Shown: positions 40,235 to 50,525 of the stretch, one piece after another | Numbering within the stretch: position 1 is the first letter of the stretch | Layout: the number at the start of each line of letters is the position of its first letter | Source of the DNA: Astrothelium macrocarpum | Taxonomy: Eukaryota; Ascomycota; Dothideomycetes; Trypetheliales; Trypetheliaceae | Reading direction: 5' to 3' | DNA: 64,000 nt | Assembly: GCA_021030915.1 (NCBI GenBank) | Contig: JAGEMR010000046.1 | Coordinates: 124,001 to 188,000 of the forward strand | Translations under genes and position numbers: made by a program | Notes under the pieces: model-generated | What the model saw: only the letters and a program-made list of their open reading frames with translations | What the model was told of the DNA's origin: nothing | Database searches by the model: none

Positions 40235-43162
40235 CTATTCTTCCTCGCTTTCAGATCCAGAGTCATCGTCATCGCTCGACTCCTGCGGCTGTGGATCTGA
40301 GCTCTGCTCCCCAGCTGCTGCTGGATTGCCAAACTGGTTTAATTTGTTGCGAATGGCACTCATATCTGTCTCTTGTTGCACCTTGGTCATAGGCTTGTTT
40401 TTCTTACGGCTGCTGGTAGCAGCAGCGTTCTTGGCCGCACGACGCTCGGGCTCGACAAAGTCATCATCATCTGGAGCAGCATACACCTGCGCCAGAGGAT
40501 AGAACTTGCGCACATATTTGAGAAGCATGCGTGCAACATCCACCTCAAGTTCCTCCAATTCAAGTTCGATTTCATCTTCAGCGAGATTCTATCGAAGCAG
40601 CTGTTAGCGGTTATATGGCATCTGAACAGATTGCCTGTGCTTACCGCAAACTTGGGGTCGTTCTCTTTGATGATCCTGACAAGATCGCCAGCCTTTTCTG
40701 GGTGTTGATCCGTCAACCGTTCCACCTTTTCTTGAATCTCCGTCTTTTCATCCTGCGTCAGAGGCTTCACCTTGGCTGGCTTCTTGGCGGGCTTTGGAGC
40801 CGCCTTGGTCACCGGACCAGAAAGACTTCCTGACTTGCGACCGGCTTTTCCGGCCGGCTTCACTGCTTTGCTACTATTCTTGCGGGAGGGGGCTTTGGGC
40901 GCAGGTTTCTGACCGGGTACTTTCCCATAAATGTCAGTCGCCCGCTGATGTAATGCCTCAATTTGCTGGTGGATCTGGCGTAGTTCGGCTTCTCGTTGGT
41001 CAAATTCTTCCCCTTCTTCATCGTCTGCATCTTCCTCATCACTGTCTGGCGTCATGCCGGGAGATTGTGGTCCAGATGTTGGCGCATTTTCAGCCAGCCA
41101 ATCATCCTTTTCCGCCCACAATTTCTTAAAAACATCCTGATATGACTTGCCCATTTGATGGACATTGTCAGTGGAAGGATTAAAGCGGAAACAGTTGTCA
41201 AACATGAGGTCGACATCATTCTTGAAGTCTTTGGCATTTTCGTACTGATTCGTCTTTTGCCTGTTTGTGATTGTGCCAAAGTCCATCGGCTTCTTGATGA
41301 TGCTGAAATACGTCGGAATATTAAGGGCAACCGGGTCGACTGGTTGAGTAAAAGGCCAAGAAAACGCATTGAATTTTGGCTTGTTCATCTCAGTAATGAC
41401 GTGATCAACGAACCGAAGTTCTTGCTGAAATTTCTTGCGCCTTGGCTTTGCGCTCGCATAAGGTAAATCTTTGGCTGGCCGGTGAATCTCACGCTTGGGC
41501 CTGTCACCAAGATTCGAGTCACGACGAATAACAGGAGTTCCATCTGGACCAAGGGCAAAAGCATCAGTTGACTTTTCTCCGGACGGCGATCGAGCGGCGC
41601 CACCTGACACTCGGGAAGGCCGTCGAGGAGCATCCGATGCCTGGCGCGCTCCGACTGAGGGACGCTTTGGTTTCTTCTCTGGTGGCGCTGGCTGTGGAGC
41701 ATCACGAGCCGGTATCTTCTGGAGCGCCTTTTTGAAGTAAGCATGCAGATTTGAAGCGGACACAGACACTGCATGTTGGGGTCCGTTGAATGCGTAAGAA
41801 TTCTGAATCATGAGATCGAAATCTGACACCACGTCGGCCACGGATTCATATTCCGATCCCTTCAACTTCCTCTCAATCGTTTCAATGTCCATGGGATTCT
41901 TGATAATGTCTGGATACGTTGGAATGCCCAGCGCAATGTAATCGACGGGCTTGGCAAATGGCTTGGCATCTTTGACCTTTTTGACATTCTTGATGATCTC
42001 TGCCAATGCCTTTTGCTGTGGATTAGTCATGGGTTCCGCATCATACTGAGGGGTCAAAGCTGCGACCTCGGGAGAAGTGGCCTGGCCAGATTTGGTGTCC
42101 AGATCTTGTCCACCATTTTCGGCTGGGATTGCTGTGTGCTGAGGAAGCTCGGGTACTTTGAATTCTGATGAGGCCTCGTCATTGCCTTCAAATTTAGCGC
42201 GCTTGCTTGCCGGACTCCCACGATCCTCATCATCATCCTCGCGCGGGCGAACCTTGCCATTGAGTTCAGCCTCATCCCCAAGCTCGGAATTTATAGGTGC
42301 CGCAGTATCTATCGGAAGCGTTGTGGCTTCCTCAGTCTCAGCCTTGGCTCGCTTGCTCGTAGAACCATATCCTTCGTCATCTTCGAGAGGGCGGCCTTTG
42401 ATTGGAGATGTAATCTGTTCCAAATTTTCTCCTGGTGTGATTGTCGAGGATGGCTCTTGGGGGTCCGTGGGTGGTTCATCTGGAAGGGGTGCTTCCGTCA
42501 TGACAGTGTCATGTGGCGCATCCGGATGAAATGGAAGCGTTGTGCTTTCCGCAGTCGGGGGGGAAATTTCTGCGGTAGCCATAGCTTCGGACAACTCAAG
42601 ATGCGGCACAGACGTCTCAGCATCGATGGTCGGTTGTACGCTGTCCATTTCTGCAGTAGTATTTGGTGCAAGTAAGCCCACTTCGTCCTCTGGCTGCATT
42701 CCCCCGGTTTGCGGTTCCTGGTCCATGGATGGTGCTGGATCGTCGCGCGTACTAGAGGTCGGCGCAATGTGAAGAGGGACTGCGGATTCAATGGGTGGAT
42801 TGTTTGCGTCTAAGACTGGATGAGAAGTTGCGCCAAGGCTATCCGCGGCAGATCGTATTCGATCGGGAGGCGGACTGGTATCGCGCGAGCCGTTCACTGC
42901 TGGCGCGGATGAAGCAGCAAGCGTGTTATCTTGGTATGCGGATTGATTTAAGGATACAGGGTCTGACTGCGGATTCCTGGGAGGTGTCAGTCAGATCCAT
43001 GGCGGGGTAAAAAAGTGACTGGCAGTGTTGGTGACAGTACAAGACCAAGTGAGCAGCAGACGGGACTCACCCGTTCACGTCAGCTTCCATTGCCATGACT
43101 TCTGACGATGGAAAGGCGTGAGCTTTGTGCGCATGGGGCGAAGAGGTGGAAATGGAAGCCAT
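40235..43162 (-). CDS. BDF1: BET-family double bromodomain protein BDF1
   Basis: BDF1 binds acetylated histone H4 and links chromatin to TFIID and SWR1. Exons are 43162-43071, 42976-40645 and 40588-40235, giving 925 aa. A long disordered N-terminal half carries two KR(A)K-type basic clusters (SKRAKAE, ASKRAKFE) that may be nuclear signals. Bromodomain 1 spans about 347-455 (YPDIIKNPMDIETIERKL; acetyl-lysine Asn in NSYAFNG), bromodomain 2 about 550-660 (FSIIKKPMDFGTI; NCFRFNP). A coiled Gln/Glu region follows, then the ET domain (about 766-845, LTQDEKTEIQEKVERL ... DPKFA / NLAEDEIELELEELE), which is interrupted by the last intron. The acidic Ser-rich tail is typical. Start is the ATG at 43162; the first exon is short and less certain. 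Confidence 0.95.
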
Positions 43163-44544
43163 GATCGCCGAATCGCGCGCCTTCTTGCCGGAAGTTGATA
43201 GATGAGAATCCCAGTCAGACCTTGAATGAGCGGGCGTCGATGGCAATCGTCGATTTTGGTCAGCGAAAGCTTGTTGTGACGCTAGCAAGGCAGCGGGCTG
43301 CAAAGAGAGGTCGAAGTTTGGATGGCGCGCGAAGCTTTATTTATGCGCGCGGAAGGTGAGGGCGGTCGGATCAATGATTATTCCGAGAGGCGCAACAGCT
43401 TTTCTTGCCTCACCCGCGTTGCTCACCCGAAAACAGCGTGAGCGAAAAGATGAGCAACAAAAGCAAAACGTGGCGATATCGAAATTGCGGCGGCGACAGG
43501 TCCAATGAAACTTTTACGATGACTCACTTCCGGGCATCGGCGAGAGTGAGATCAAGTCACGCGACCGAGGGGAATGGGCGCAGACTTGGATAAGTGAGAC
43601 GCGTAGCGATGTAAAAAGTGAGCAAAGGCTGGCGGCGCTGGTAGCGGTGGTCGGTGCGCGCGTGTGGGAGAGGGGAGCTGGGAACTAGGGAGCGAATCAG
43701 AGGATGGGCAGGATCACAAAAGACATCGCAACGCATGGCCGAGGGGCATTCGGCTTTTATCAGCGATGAGAGCCGGGCAGAATCCCAGATGTCCCCCCGT
43801 CATCCACCGCGCGGGCGACCGCGGCTCATTCGTCCTCCTTATTTGCTGCCAGCGCGCGCTAGCCTGGGAAGAGCTCCTGCTCAGGGGCGACGCGCTAGCC
43901 TGTGTTGGGTGCTTTGGAACGCAATCCCGCCACACCTTGACCGATTCTTTGCGCCTCAGCAGTCTTGGGCACAGTCGTGGTGCTGCTGCTGCAGCCTGAC
44001 CAGGCCAAGATGGATTCTCGTCCAGCCAGACACCGGCCAATGCTGCCATGCGAGCTTGCAGTCGCACGAACTGATCAGCCTGGAGCTCACCGAATGCTAG
44101 CCCGGGATGGCCCTGGATGGCAGTGTTGATGGACGTAATGGATCTCTCTGTCTATCCGAATTTTTACGTGAGTCCCAGCCTGTACATGGCTTCCACCTTG
44201 CTCCATTTTCCTGGGGTTGGAGAGACGATCATGGATCTGGTTATCTCAGATAAGGCTCCAGTGTTACAGGCGACGCAAGACACTCTGTCGATGACTGAAC
44301 ACGACTACAGAAAGTCTTCATGATGGAAATAAGTTTAGAAAAAAAAGGTACGGGATGAAATTACAGTGGACTTTGGGAAGAGATAGTTGGAATCTCAATA
44401 GAGGGGACCTGTGAATGATGAACACTGTGTAAACTTACCAATAATGCCTGGTTTGGCAAAATGGAAACTCTAGATAAAATGAGTAAACTCGTAGACCTTC
44501 AAAAGCTTAGTGTTTGACGAGCGCATTAATGCACGCAAAGCTGG
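43163..44544. other. Intergenic, GC-rich, no gene recognised
   Basis: This 1.4 kb lies upstream of the BDF1-like gene. The part from 43620 to 44100 is GC-rich with long overlapping frames on both strands, which is what GC-rich DNA gives by chance; I see no motif in any of them. It may be part of the promoter region. Confidence 0.5.
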
Positions 44545-44810
44545 CACGCGGGTGACAAAAAAGTCGGGACACGTAAAACTAAAATTTGTTTTGTCCTTCT
44601 CTTCGTCAATATTGAATTTTTTTTTTTTTTTCTCAAATTTTGACAGATTATATGGCTAGCCAAAAGCTAATTATATATTAAATTTGAAGAATTTTGGTCG
44701 TTTGTAATGTCTGTTATAAATTTTGAATTGTGAAAGCTGATGATGATTCTGGTGTCATTTGAGTGCGGCCGCACCAATTTACGTGTCCCGTCTTTTTTGT
44801 CACCCGCGTG
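44545..44810. mobile_element. MITE-like element with 33-bp inverted repeats
   Basis: A 266-bp non-coding element is bounded by 33-bp terminal inverted repeats (44545-44577 and 44778-44810) that match at 32 of 33 positions and begin CACGCGGGTGACAAAAAAG. The 5-bp sequence GCTGG lies immediately outside both ends (44540-44544 and 44811-44815), a likely target-site duplication. The interior is AT-rich with a long T run and has no coding capacity. The superfamily is unassigned. It ends 134 bp before the start codon of the Utp12-domain gene. Confidence 0.88.
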
Positions 44811-44944
44811 GCTGGATAATCCTCGGTCCGATGAGCTGGTAGCGAGCTTGAAGCGGACGGGCCAACGAAATTTTGGTGATGGAAAAGCTTGGACATTATC
44901 GTCACATCACCACTCAACTTTTCCGCCCACCTCCAATTTCCACC

Positions 44945-46447
44945 ATGTCAAATCTAGCCGCCTCCAAAAAACGGCATTCCCCTTCAATGAACCCCTCGGC
45001 CACCTCTCCTCCCACTGCCGAGCATTCTCGAAAACGACTGAAGACAAATGACGATACCAACTCAACCCCTCTAAGAAACTCAAAATTTCCTCAATCCAAC
45101 AAACCTTCTCAATCTCTACCTAACGGCAAAATAATTCACGCTCAACCAACACATACAGCCAAGGACACTTCTGCCAGTCACCTAGATGAATCTCGTACAT
45201 CCGTCATTGCTCCTACCAATCAGCCCGAAAACAACTCCAAGCGAATCATTGAAATTTCAAGTGATGAAGAGAATGATTCCGATCTCTCCGACGATGATGA
45301 AGATGATGGGGATGGGGATGAAGTTGCGGTAGGGGACGAGCAAGATGGAGCGGAAAAAGAGGCCGCTCTTGGTCTAATCAAGGACGATTCCTTTCGAGGA
45401 CCTCCATACAGTTCAGATGAAGTTTTAACAAACGGCATTCATGGAACACAGTCACATTCAGGCGTTGAAAGCGACGATCAACCTGCGGAGCATGATGAAA
45501 ATAAAGATCAACATATGGCAGACGTAGAGGAAGATGCCGTGGAAGAACCCACTTTTGGGGAGTTGTTGCGCGCTCACGAACCCGATGAAATCGATGTTGA
45601 TGCAGCATTCGACACTCCGCACTCTGTTTCGCAGTCCAAAGCAATTCTGCCCACGCAATCTCCAAGTCAGAGAAATTTGTCCGTCCCGTCCGGTATCTCC
45701 CTAACCACAGTCCTAACTCAAGCTCTCCGAACAAACGATAATGAGCTCCTGGAAAGCTGTTTTCATTTGAATGACGGCGATAGCATCCGGTCAACAATTG
45801 ATAACCTTCCATCAAGCCTTGTCTCTCAGCTCCTACAAAAAATAGCGGAGCGACTGTACAAAAGACCAGGAAGAGCCGGAAATCTGATGATTTGGGTGCA
45901 GTGGTCCATTGTAGCGCATGGCGGTTATTTGGCAAGTCAGCCAGCGGTGGCGAAGCAGCTAGCATCTCTGAACCGTGTGTTGCGAGAACGCGCCGCAAGT
46001 CTACAACCTCTACTAGCTTTGAAAGGGAAACTCGACATGCTCAATGCGCAGCTGGAGTTACGGAGGAGCAAACAGGCCGCAGCTCGAGAAGCCGAGTCAG
46101 AAGAAGAGGATGACGAGCCTGTAATTTATGTCGAGGGCGAAGATGACGATTTTAGTGAGGAGGAAGAAGACGCTACGACAAAGTCACGAAGGCAAAAATC
46201 TAGATCGGGTAAGAAAAACCTTGGCTTGAGGGATATCGAATTTGAGGATAGTGGAGATGAAGACGAGACTATGGTGAACGGGGTTGATGCAGATGAAGAA
46301 GACGAAGATAGCGGAAATGACGATCTCGATGAGGCCGACGACACCGATGCGGACACAGGCGACGAGCTTGAAAATGCCAATGTCGATGAAGACGAGAGCG
46401 AATCAAATAGTTCCGAGGGCGAAGAAGCCGCTTCACCAGAAAGGTGA
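44945..46447 (+). CDS. Utp12-domain protein, ribosome biogenesis
   Basis: The 500-aa single-exon product holds one Dip2/Utp12 domain (about residues 250-375; SLTTVLTQALRTNDNELLES, IDNLPSSLVSQLLQKIAERL, LMIWVQWSIVAHGGYLASQ). This helical domain occurs at the C-termini of WD-repeat proteins of the small-subunit processome, such as UTP5 and UTP12, which act in 18S rRNA maturation in the nucleolus. No WD repeats are present here; the N-terminal half is disordered and the flanks are strongly acidic (SDLSDDDEDDGDGDE; EDEDSGNDDLDEADDTD), common in nucleolar proteins. Start is ATG 44945. A MITE lies in the promoter. Whether it is the UTP5 orthologue or a separate short paralogue is not resolved. Confidence 0.82.
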   Translation: MSNLAASKKRHSPSMNPSATSPPTAEHSRKRLKTNDDTNSTPLRNSKFPQSNKPSQSLPNGKIIHAQPTHTAKDTSASHLDESRTSVIAPTNQPENNSKRIIEISSDEENDSDLSDDDEDDGDGDEVAVGDEQDGAEKEAALGLIKDDSFRGPPYSSDEVLTNGIHGTQSHSGVESDDQPAEHDENKDQHMADVEEDAVEEPTFGELLRAHEPDEIDVDAAFDTPHSVSQSKAILPTQSPSQRNLSVPSGISLTTVLTQALRTNDNELLESCFHLNDGDSIRSTIDNLPSSLVSQLLQKIAERLYKRPGRAGNLMIWVQWSIVAHGGYLASQPAVAKQLASLNRVLRERAASLQPLLALKGKLDMLNAQLELRRSKQAAAREAESEEEDDEPVIYVEGEDDDFSEEEEDATTKSRRQKSRSGKKNLGLRDIEFEDSGDEDETMVNGVDADEEDEDSGNDDLDEADDTDADTGDELENANVDEDESESNSSEGEEAASPER

Positions 46448-47191
46448 GACTATCTCAAAAAATTGGGCGTTTGTATGGTTGGATTGGACGAGGATCCGGG
46501 CACATCACATTGATCTTGGATGATGTAGCGATTTTGATGTCGTACGACTCTATATCTGTAGCATTTTCGGGGGTTTGTTGCATTTGAGCGGGACAGCATC
46601 GTACGAGGATATGAGTGCGTTATGGTGTCCTGACATTCTCATCGCTATACCAAATCTGGCCTTGTTTGAGTTGTAAGTATTTCAGTTAAATACAAATAAC
46701 CGGCTTGCTGGCATTTTCCGCAGGTGTAGGTTCAAAATCTCCGCCATTTGCCTACAAGAATCTGTAGCATTCTGCTTCACATTGCTCGAGACTGTTTTGC
46801 CCAAAACCGCTGTTTCCAAAAATCTTCAACTTTGTTTGAATGACTCTTGTTTGACAATGCTCCCATTGACGTCTTTGTTTACTCAAAGGGTTCTTGGTGT
46901 TGAACATAATGCATTTGTTCGGTCTACAGAGCTTCCATTGTCCACACAAAGACCTTGTTGACTGTTCTTGATCCATCACAACTCCAAAACCGTCGATGAG
47001 TAACCTACCCTGCTACTTTTCTCTTCTGTCATCATTCCATGCTTTTTCTTGGTTTCAATAAAAGTCTTGTTTCCTGCATTCTGAGCTGTCTGGAACAGTT
47101 CAATCCCACCACTCATCATTACGTCAAGCTGCTTGTGTTTACTTTTATGGAGTACATTCAAAGTTGAGCCAAAAAACAGTTGCTCACAAGA
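46448..47191. other. Intergenic, no gene recognised
   Basis: About 740 bp between two plus-strand genes; no coding or RNA feature was recognised. Confidence 0.5.
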
Positions 47192-48718
47192 ATGACCGTG
47201 CAAAGAAAGAGCAACGGCAGCAGTAGCACCAAGACTAGCAGCCGGCCAGGTAGGAAAACATATCAAAACAATATCTTGAGGAAAAGGCTGCGCCATAGTC
47301 GCTGGCCATTATTATCAAAATTGGTTTCTTACGTCCATACCCTGCTGGGCAGAAATGTAGTACGCGAGTCTCAGATCTTGGATCCTCACCTTTCGATGCC
47401 TAGAATCTCAGGCTCCGAAACAGATCCAAGCTATCGAAGTTATACACTTGTACGTCCCGGAAGTCGTATTGCGAACAGCGATACCGTGGAACTAACTGCG
47501 GCAGAGAACTTTCCTCAAAATCCGCGACTTCACTACCAAAAGAGAGGGCGTATGAATACAGACGAGAGCAGAGCATATCAAGGTGGCAGTACGATTTTGA
47601 CTGTTCGTAACACCGTCAAACCAATCTATCCGTCTTCTTCGACCGATGGCACTGGAATCACAGCAGATCCCGAGGACGTAGAAGCGTCAAGACAACATGT
47701 TGCACTGGAGCGAGCTCTGACACAAGAGCGATTAGAAGGTAAATCAAGCGCACGCGCATCGTCCGAAAGCTCAAAGGCCACAGATAAAGTCATCAAACAG
47801 GAACGTCGAAATGTGAGCGACTCCACACCCAGTATCAAAGCTGGACCCTCTCTTGGTCCTCCACAACCACCACCAACCGGGCCACTCCCACCCCGGCCAA
47901 CTCACAACTCCACTGTCCACCCGGACGGCCTCATCGGCCTCGCGCTCGGCAGCCCGGTGCGCATGGGGGCTGTGCCAGCGCGCAAGCCGCTGCCGGCGCG
48001 GGCATGGAAAGCGCGATCGCGCCGCGCAAGCCGACACCCTGACGGGCTGCAGCTGCAGCGGGATAGCGGGGCGGGCGAGCTGATGCCGGAGCCGTTGCGG
48101 ATTTCGAAGGCCGCCGAGAAGGGGGTGGAAGTGGAAAATGCAGTCGATCGCGCGCCGCGGTTGGACACGCACATTCCGTCGCCGTGGCTGGACTTGGATT
48201 TCGACTGGCACTTGCTGACGCGGATTCCCTCGCCGACGCTGGATATGGACTTTCGTGCCAGCAGCGGTAGCAGCCTGTGGGGCGAAGAGGCGACTAATGT
48301 GGTGCTTGGCCTCGGTGCGGTGGATGAGGAGTCCACCATCACTGTTGGACTTGCACCTACGGACTGGCCTTTGTCTGCTGCAGAGCCACAGACTCCAAGA
48401 AATAAACCACTGCCGCCGCTCCCACGAAAGACTATTGGGAATTTTAATCTCTCGTTCTTCTCGCTGGAGTCGCCGTCGTCTGCTGCGTCGTCATCGGCGC
48501 GGCCATCTGCGGCTGCAGAGGGATTGGAAATACTCCCTGCCGTGGCATATAAGCCTGAGAAGTCTAAAAAAGGCTCTGGCGCGGCGGGGAAGCGGCGAAA
48601 GGTGGATGTCGGCGATGACTATGAGGCGTATCAGCCGCCGTTCTCGCCGGTGCCGGAGAAGTTGAAGACGAATCGAAGAAGGGAGAGGAGTTTGGTTGAG
48701 TTTGGGGGTTGGATATGA
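47192..48718 (+). CDS. Disordered Pro/Ser-rich protein, unrecognised
   Basis: An open frame of 508 codons begins at ATG 47192. I recognise no domain. The N-terminus is basic (MTVQRKSNGSSSTKTSSRPG). A proline-rich patch (GPPQPPPTGPLPPRPT) lies near 230, with other PxxP-type motifs (NKPLPPLPRKT near 415), which could bind SH3 domains. Two near-repeats, HIPSPWLDLDFDWHLL and RIPSPTLDMDF (about 330-355), look like short linear motifs. The C-terminal end (KTNRRRERSLVEFGGWI) is basic then aromatic. There is no signal peptide or membrane segment. The middle of the frame is markedly GC-rich. Length and amino-acid bias support a real gene, but the 5' end could include introns not seen. Confidence 0.62.
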   Translation: MTVQRKSNGSSSTKTSSRPGRKTYQNNILRKRLRHSRWPLLSKLVSYVHTLLGRNVVRESQILDPHLSMPRISGSETDPSYRSYTLVRPGSRIANSDTVELTAAENFPQNPRLHYQKRGRMNTDESRAYQGGSTILTVRNTVKPIYPSSSTDGTGITADPEDVEASRQHVALERALTQERLEGKSSARASSESSKATDKVIKQERRNVSDSTPSIKAGPSLGPPQPPPTGPLPPRPTHNSTVHPDGLIGLALGSPVRMGAVPARKPLPARAWKARSRRASRHPDGLQLQRDSGAGELMPEPLRISKAAEKGVEVENAVDRAPRLDTHIPSPWLDLDFDWHLLTRIPSPTLDMDFRASSGSSLWGEEATNVVLGLGAVDEESTITVGLAPTDWPLSAAEPQTPRNKPLPPLPRKTIGNFNLSFFSLESPSSAASSSARPSAAAEGLEILPAVAYKPEKSKKGSGAAGKRRKVDVGDDYEAYQPPFSPVPEKLKTNRRRERSLVEFGGWI

Positions 48719-50525
48719 ATAAGGCCATTATAGCGGAATTTTGTCTTTGAAATTGCCTGGAAGATTAGTGGCGAAATTGAGAAGAGGGGAAATGCATGAA
48801 TAAACTGAAGACGATAGATCTAGGAAAAGAATTGTTAGAGCCAGGTCTAATAGCTGTGCTAACCGGGAGAGCCAGGAGCTTACTAGCATAGCAAACATAC
48901 ATGCTTTAGCAACAATCTACCTTGATTTCTTAGTCTATTCTGTTCCACTGGCTCGTTAAATTCGGATTTGTGTTGTTGCGACCGAGATACATAAGAGACT
49001 TAATTGATTTGTCAACCGTATAGATACTAACAAAAGCATTGCGCCGTTCATTCACCAATCCCTGCATATTATTGTTTGGCAAATTCAATCCAGAATTCTT
49101 ACAAGGTTATGGGCCATCTGCAAAAAAAAACTATACAGAGAATGGACACAAGATGCATTCATCCTGTTTTTCATTCTACCGCAAAGCCTGAGCAAAACAA
49201 CCGTGCAACAGTCACACGTCATCATCACCAAAAAACCTTATTGTAAAGCAGAAGATGTTCTATTTTCCTATCTTGAAGCTAGCCTTCTCCTTAGTAAATA
49301 GGAGCGAAGCATCACTATCTAATTCAGTAGAAGCTCCAACAAATCCACCAACCCGCCTTCAAGCTGAAGGGAATGTGCCTTGCATCAACCGCACTACAAG
49401 CCATCTTCTCATCCACACCTCTGCGAGTAATCAGCGAAAGAGGTGCAGAACCCCACGAACTCTCCACAACAGCAGCAAATCACAAAGATTCGAGGTCGAG
49501 AAGGGTTCGTTAAAGGGGACGCTCGTTATCAGACCTTTCCCTCCCTTCCCAAACCACAACCGCCCATTCCGATACATCAAAGCCAACACAAAAGTGCCCG
49601 GTTCTAGGTCCGAAGATACATCCATCGCGCAGGCAACAAAAGGAGCTCTAAACGCGAAACAGACGAGCATGAAAGGGAATAAAGGAGAGAAAGTACGGAG
49701 CGACCATACCCCACATGTCCGGTCCATAACCCCGCATCGCACCTCCCATCACACATCACCTATGCTCTTACCACCATCGTCTCCCAGCACATCATTCCAG
49801 CCAGCCGGGCAAGCCACAAGGCAAGGCGGAGAACTGCACGAGGGAGACGAGGTGAGTAAAAGAGCGAGGTGGAACGGACGGAGAGATGGATGTCGAGGGC
49901 CAGAGGGGCGGGAGGAATGGGGCGAAAGTCCCGAGACATGATACCAAGGAAGGAGCAAGCCGATCTCCATCCGCAACCGACGACACCGTCTCAAGCGTCT
50001 CGTGAAGGAGTTCCTTGACGTGTGTGGGCGAAGGAAACCGGGGGCTGCGACTGTCCAACCGTTGTGGGAAGGACGTAGTGCGCGACGCGGAAATAGGAGA
50101 ACCAAGATGGGAGATGCAGAATTGGTGTGGATAGAGGTGCATCTGGCAAAAGAGTTTTTTGTTATTTTTTTTTTCTTTTTTGGTGGAGTGATGTTTTCCA
50201 GGAGGTGATCTGTAGTTATTGGCAAGGAAATTATTGCCAGATGCCAAAGGAATGTTGCCACACAAATGGGTATCTTAATTGAAATCTGTATCTTTGGGAA
50301 AACCAGAAACAAGCCATCAACATGACGGCTTCGTCGTCATGGAGGTCATTGTCTCCCCCAGCTCAAGAGGCAGAGCCATCAACTGAGCTATTAAAAGGAT
50401 ATCTCGTGAAACATATTCGTGACTTTCTGTGTGAAAGATTATCTCTTCAAACAAGACGATCCTACTTGTCCGTAGAAATGACAACAAACCTCACGCCGAA
50501 GCGGAGAAAAGGTCATGATTACGAA
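48719..50525. other. Intergenic 1.8 kb, no gene confirmed
   Basis: This lies between the disordered-protein gene and the 3' end of PRM1. Long frames occur on both strands (49255-49941 plus; 49431-49742 and 49749-50312 minus), overlapping one another, with no family motif and no supporting splice chain. I do not call a gene, but a small one could hide here. Confidence 0.45.

Noticed and set aside
42158..42529. Open frame on the plus strand inside the BDF1-like gene
   Set aside because: It is antisense to the disordered N-terminal coding region, has Ser/Pro composition mirrored from it, and carries no motif.
43654..44100. Long frames on both strands in the GC-rich region upstream of the BDF1-like gene
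   Set aside because: Frames in several phases at once point to base composition, not coding; no motif was seen.
49255..49941. 228-codon plus-strand frame, with competing minus-strand frames at 49431-49742 and 49749-50312
   Set aside because: Frames overlap on opposite strands, none has a recognisable domain, and I could not join any by splice sites. A small gene is not excluded.
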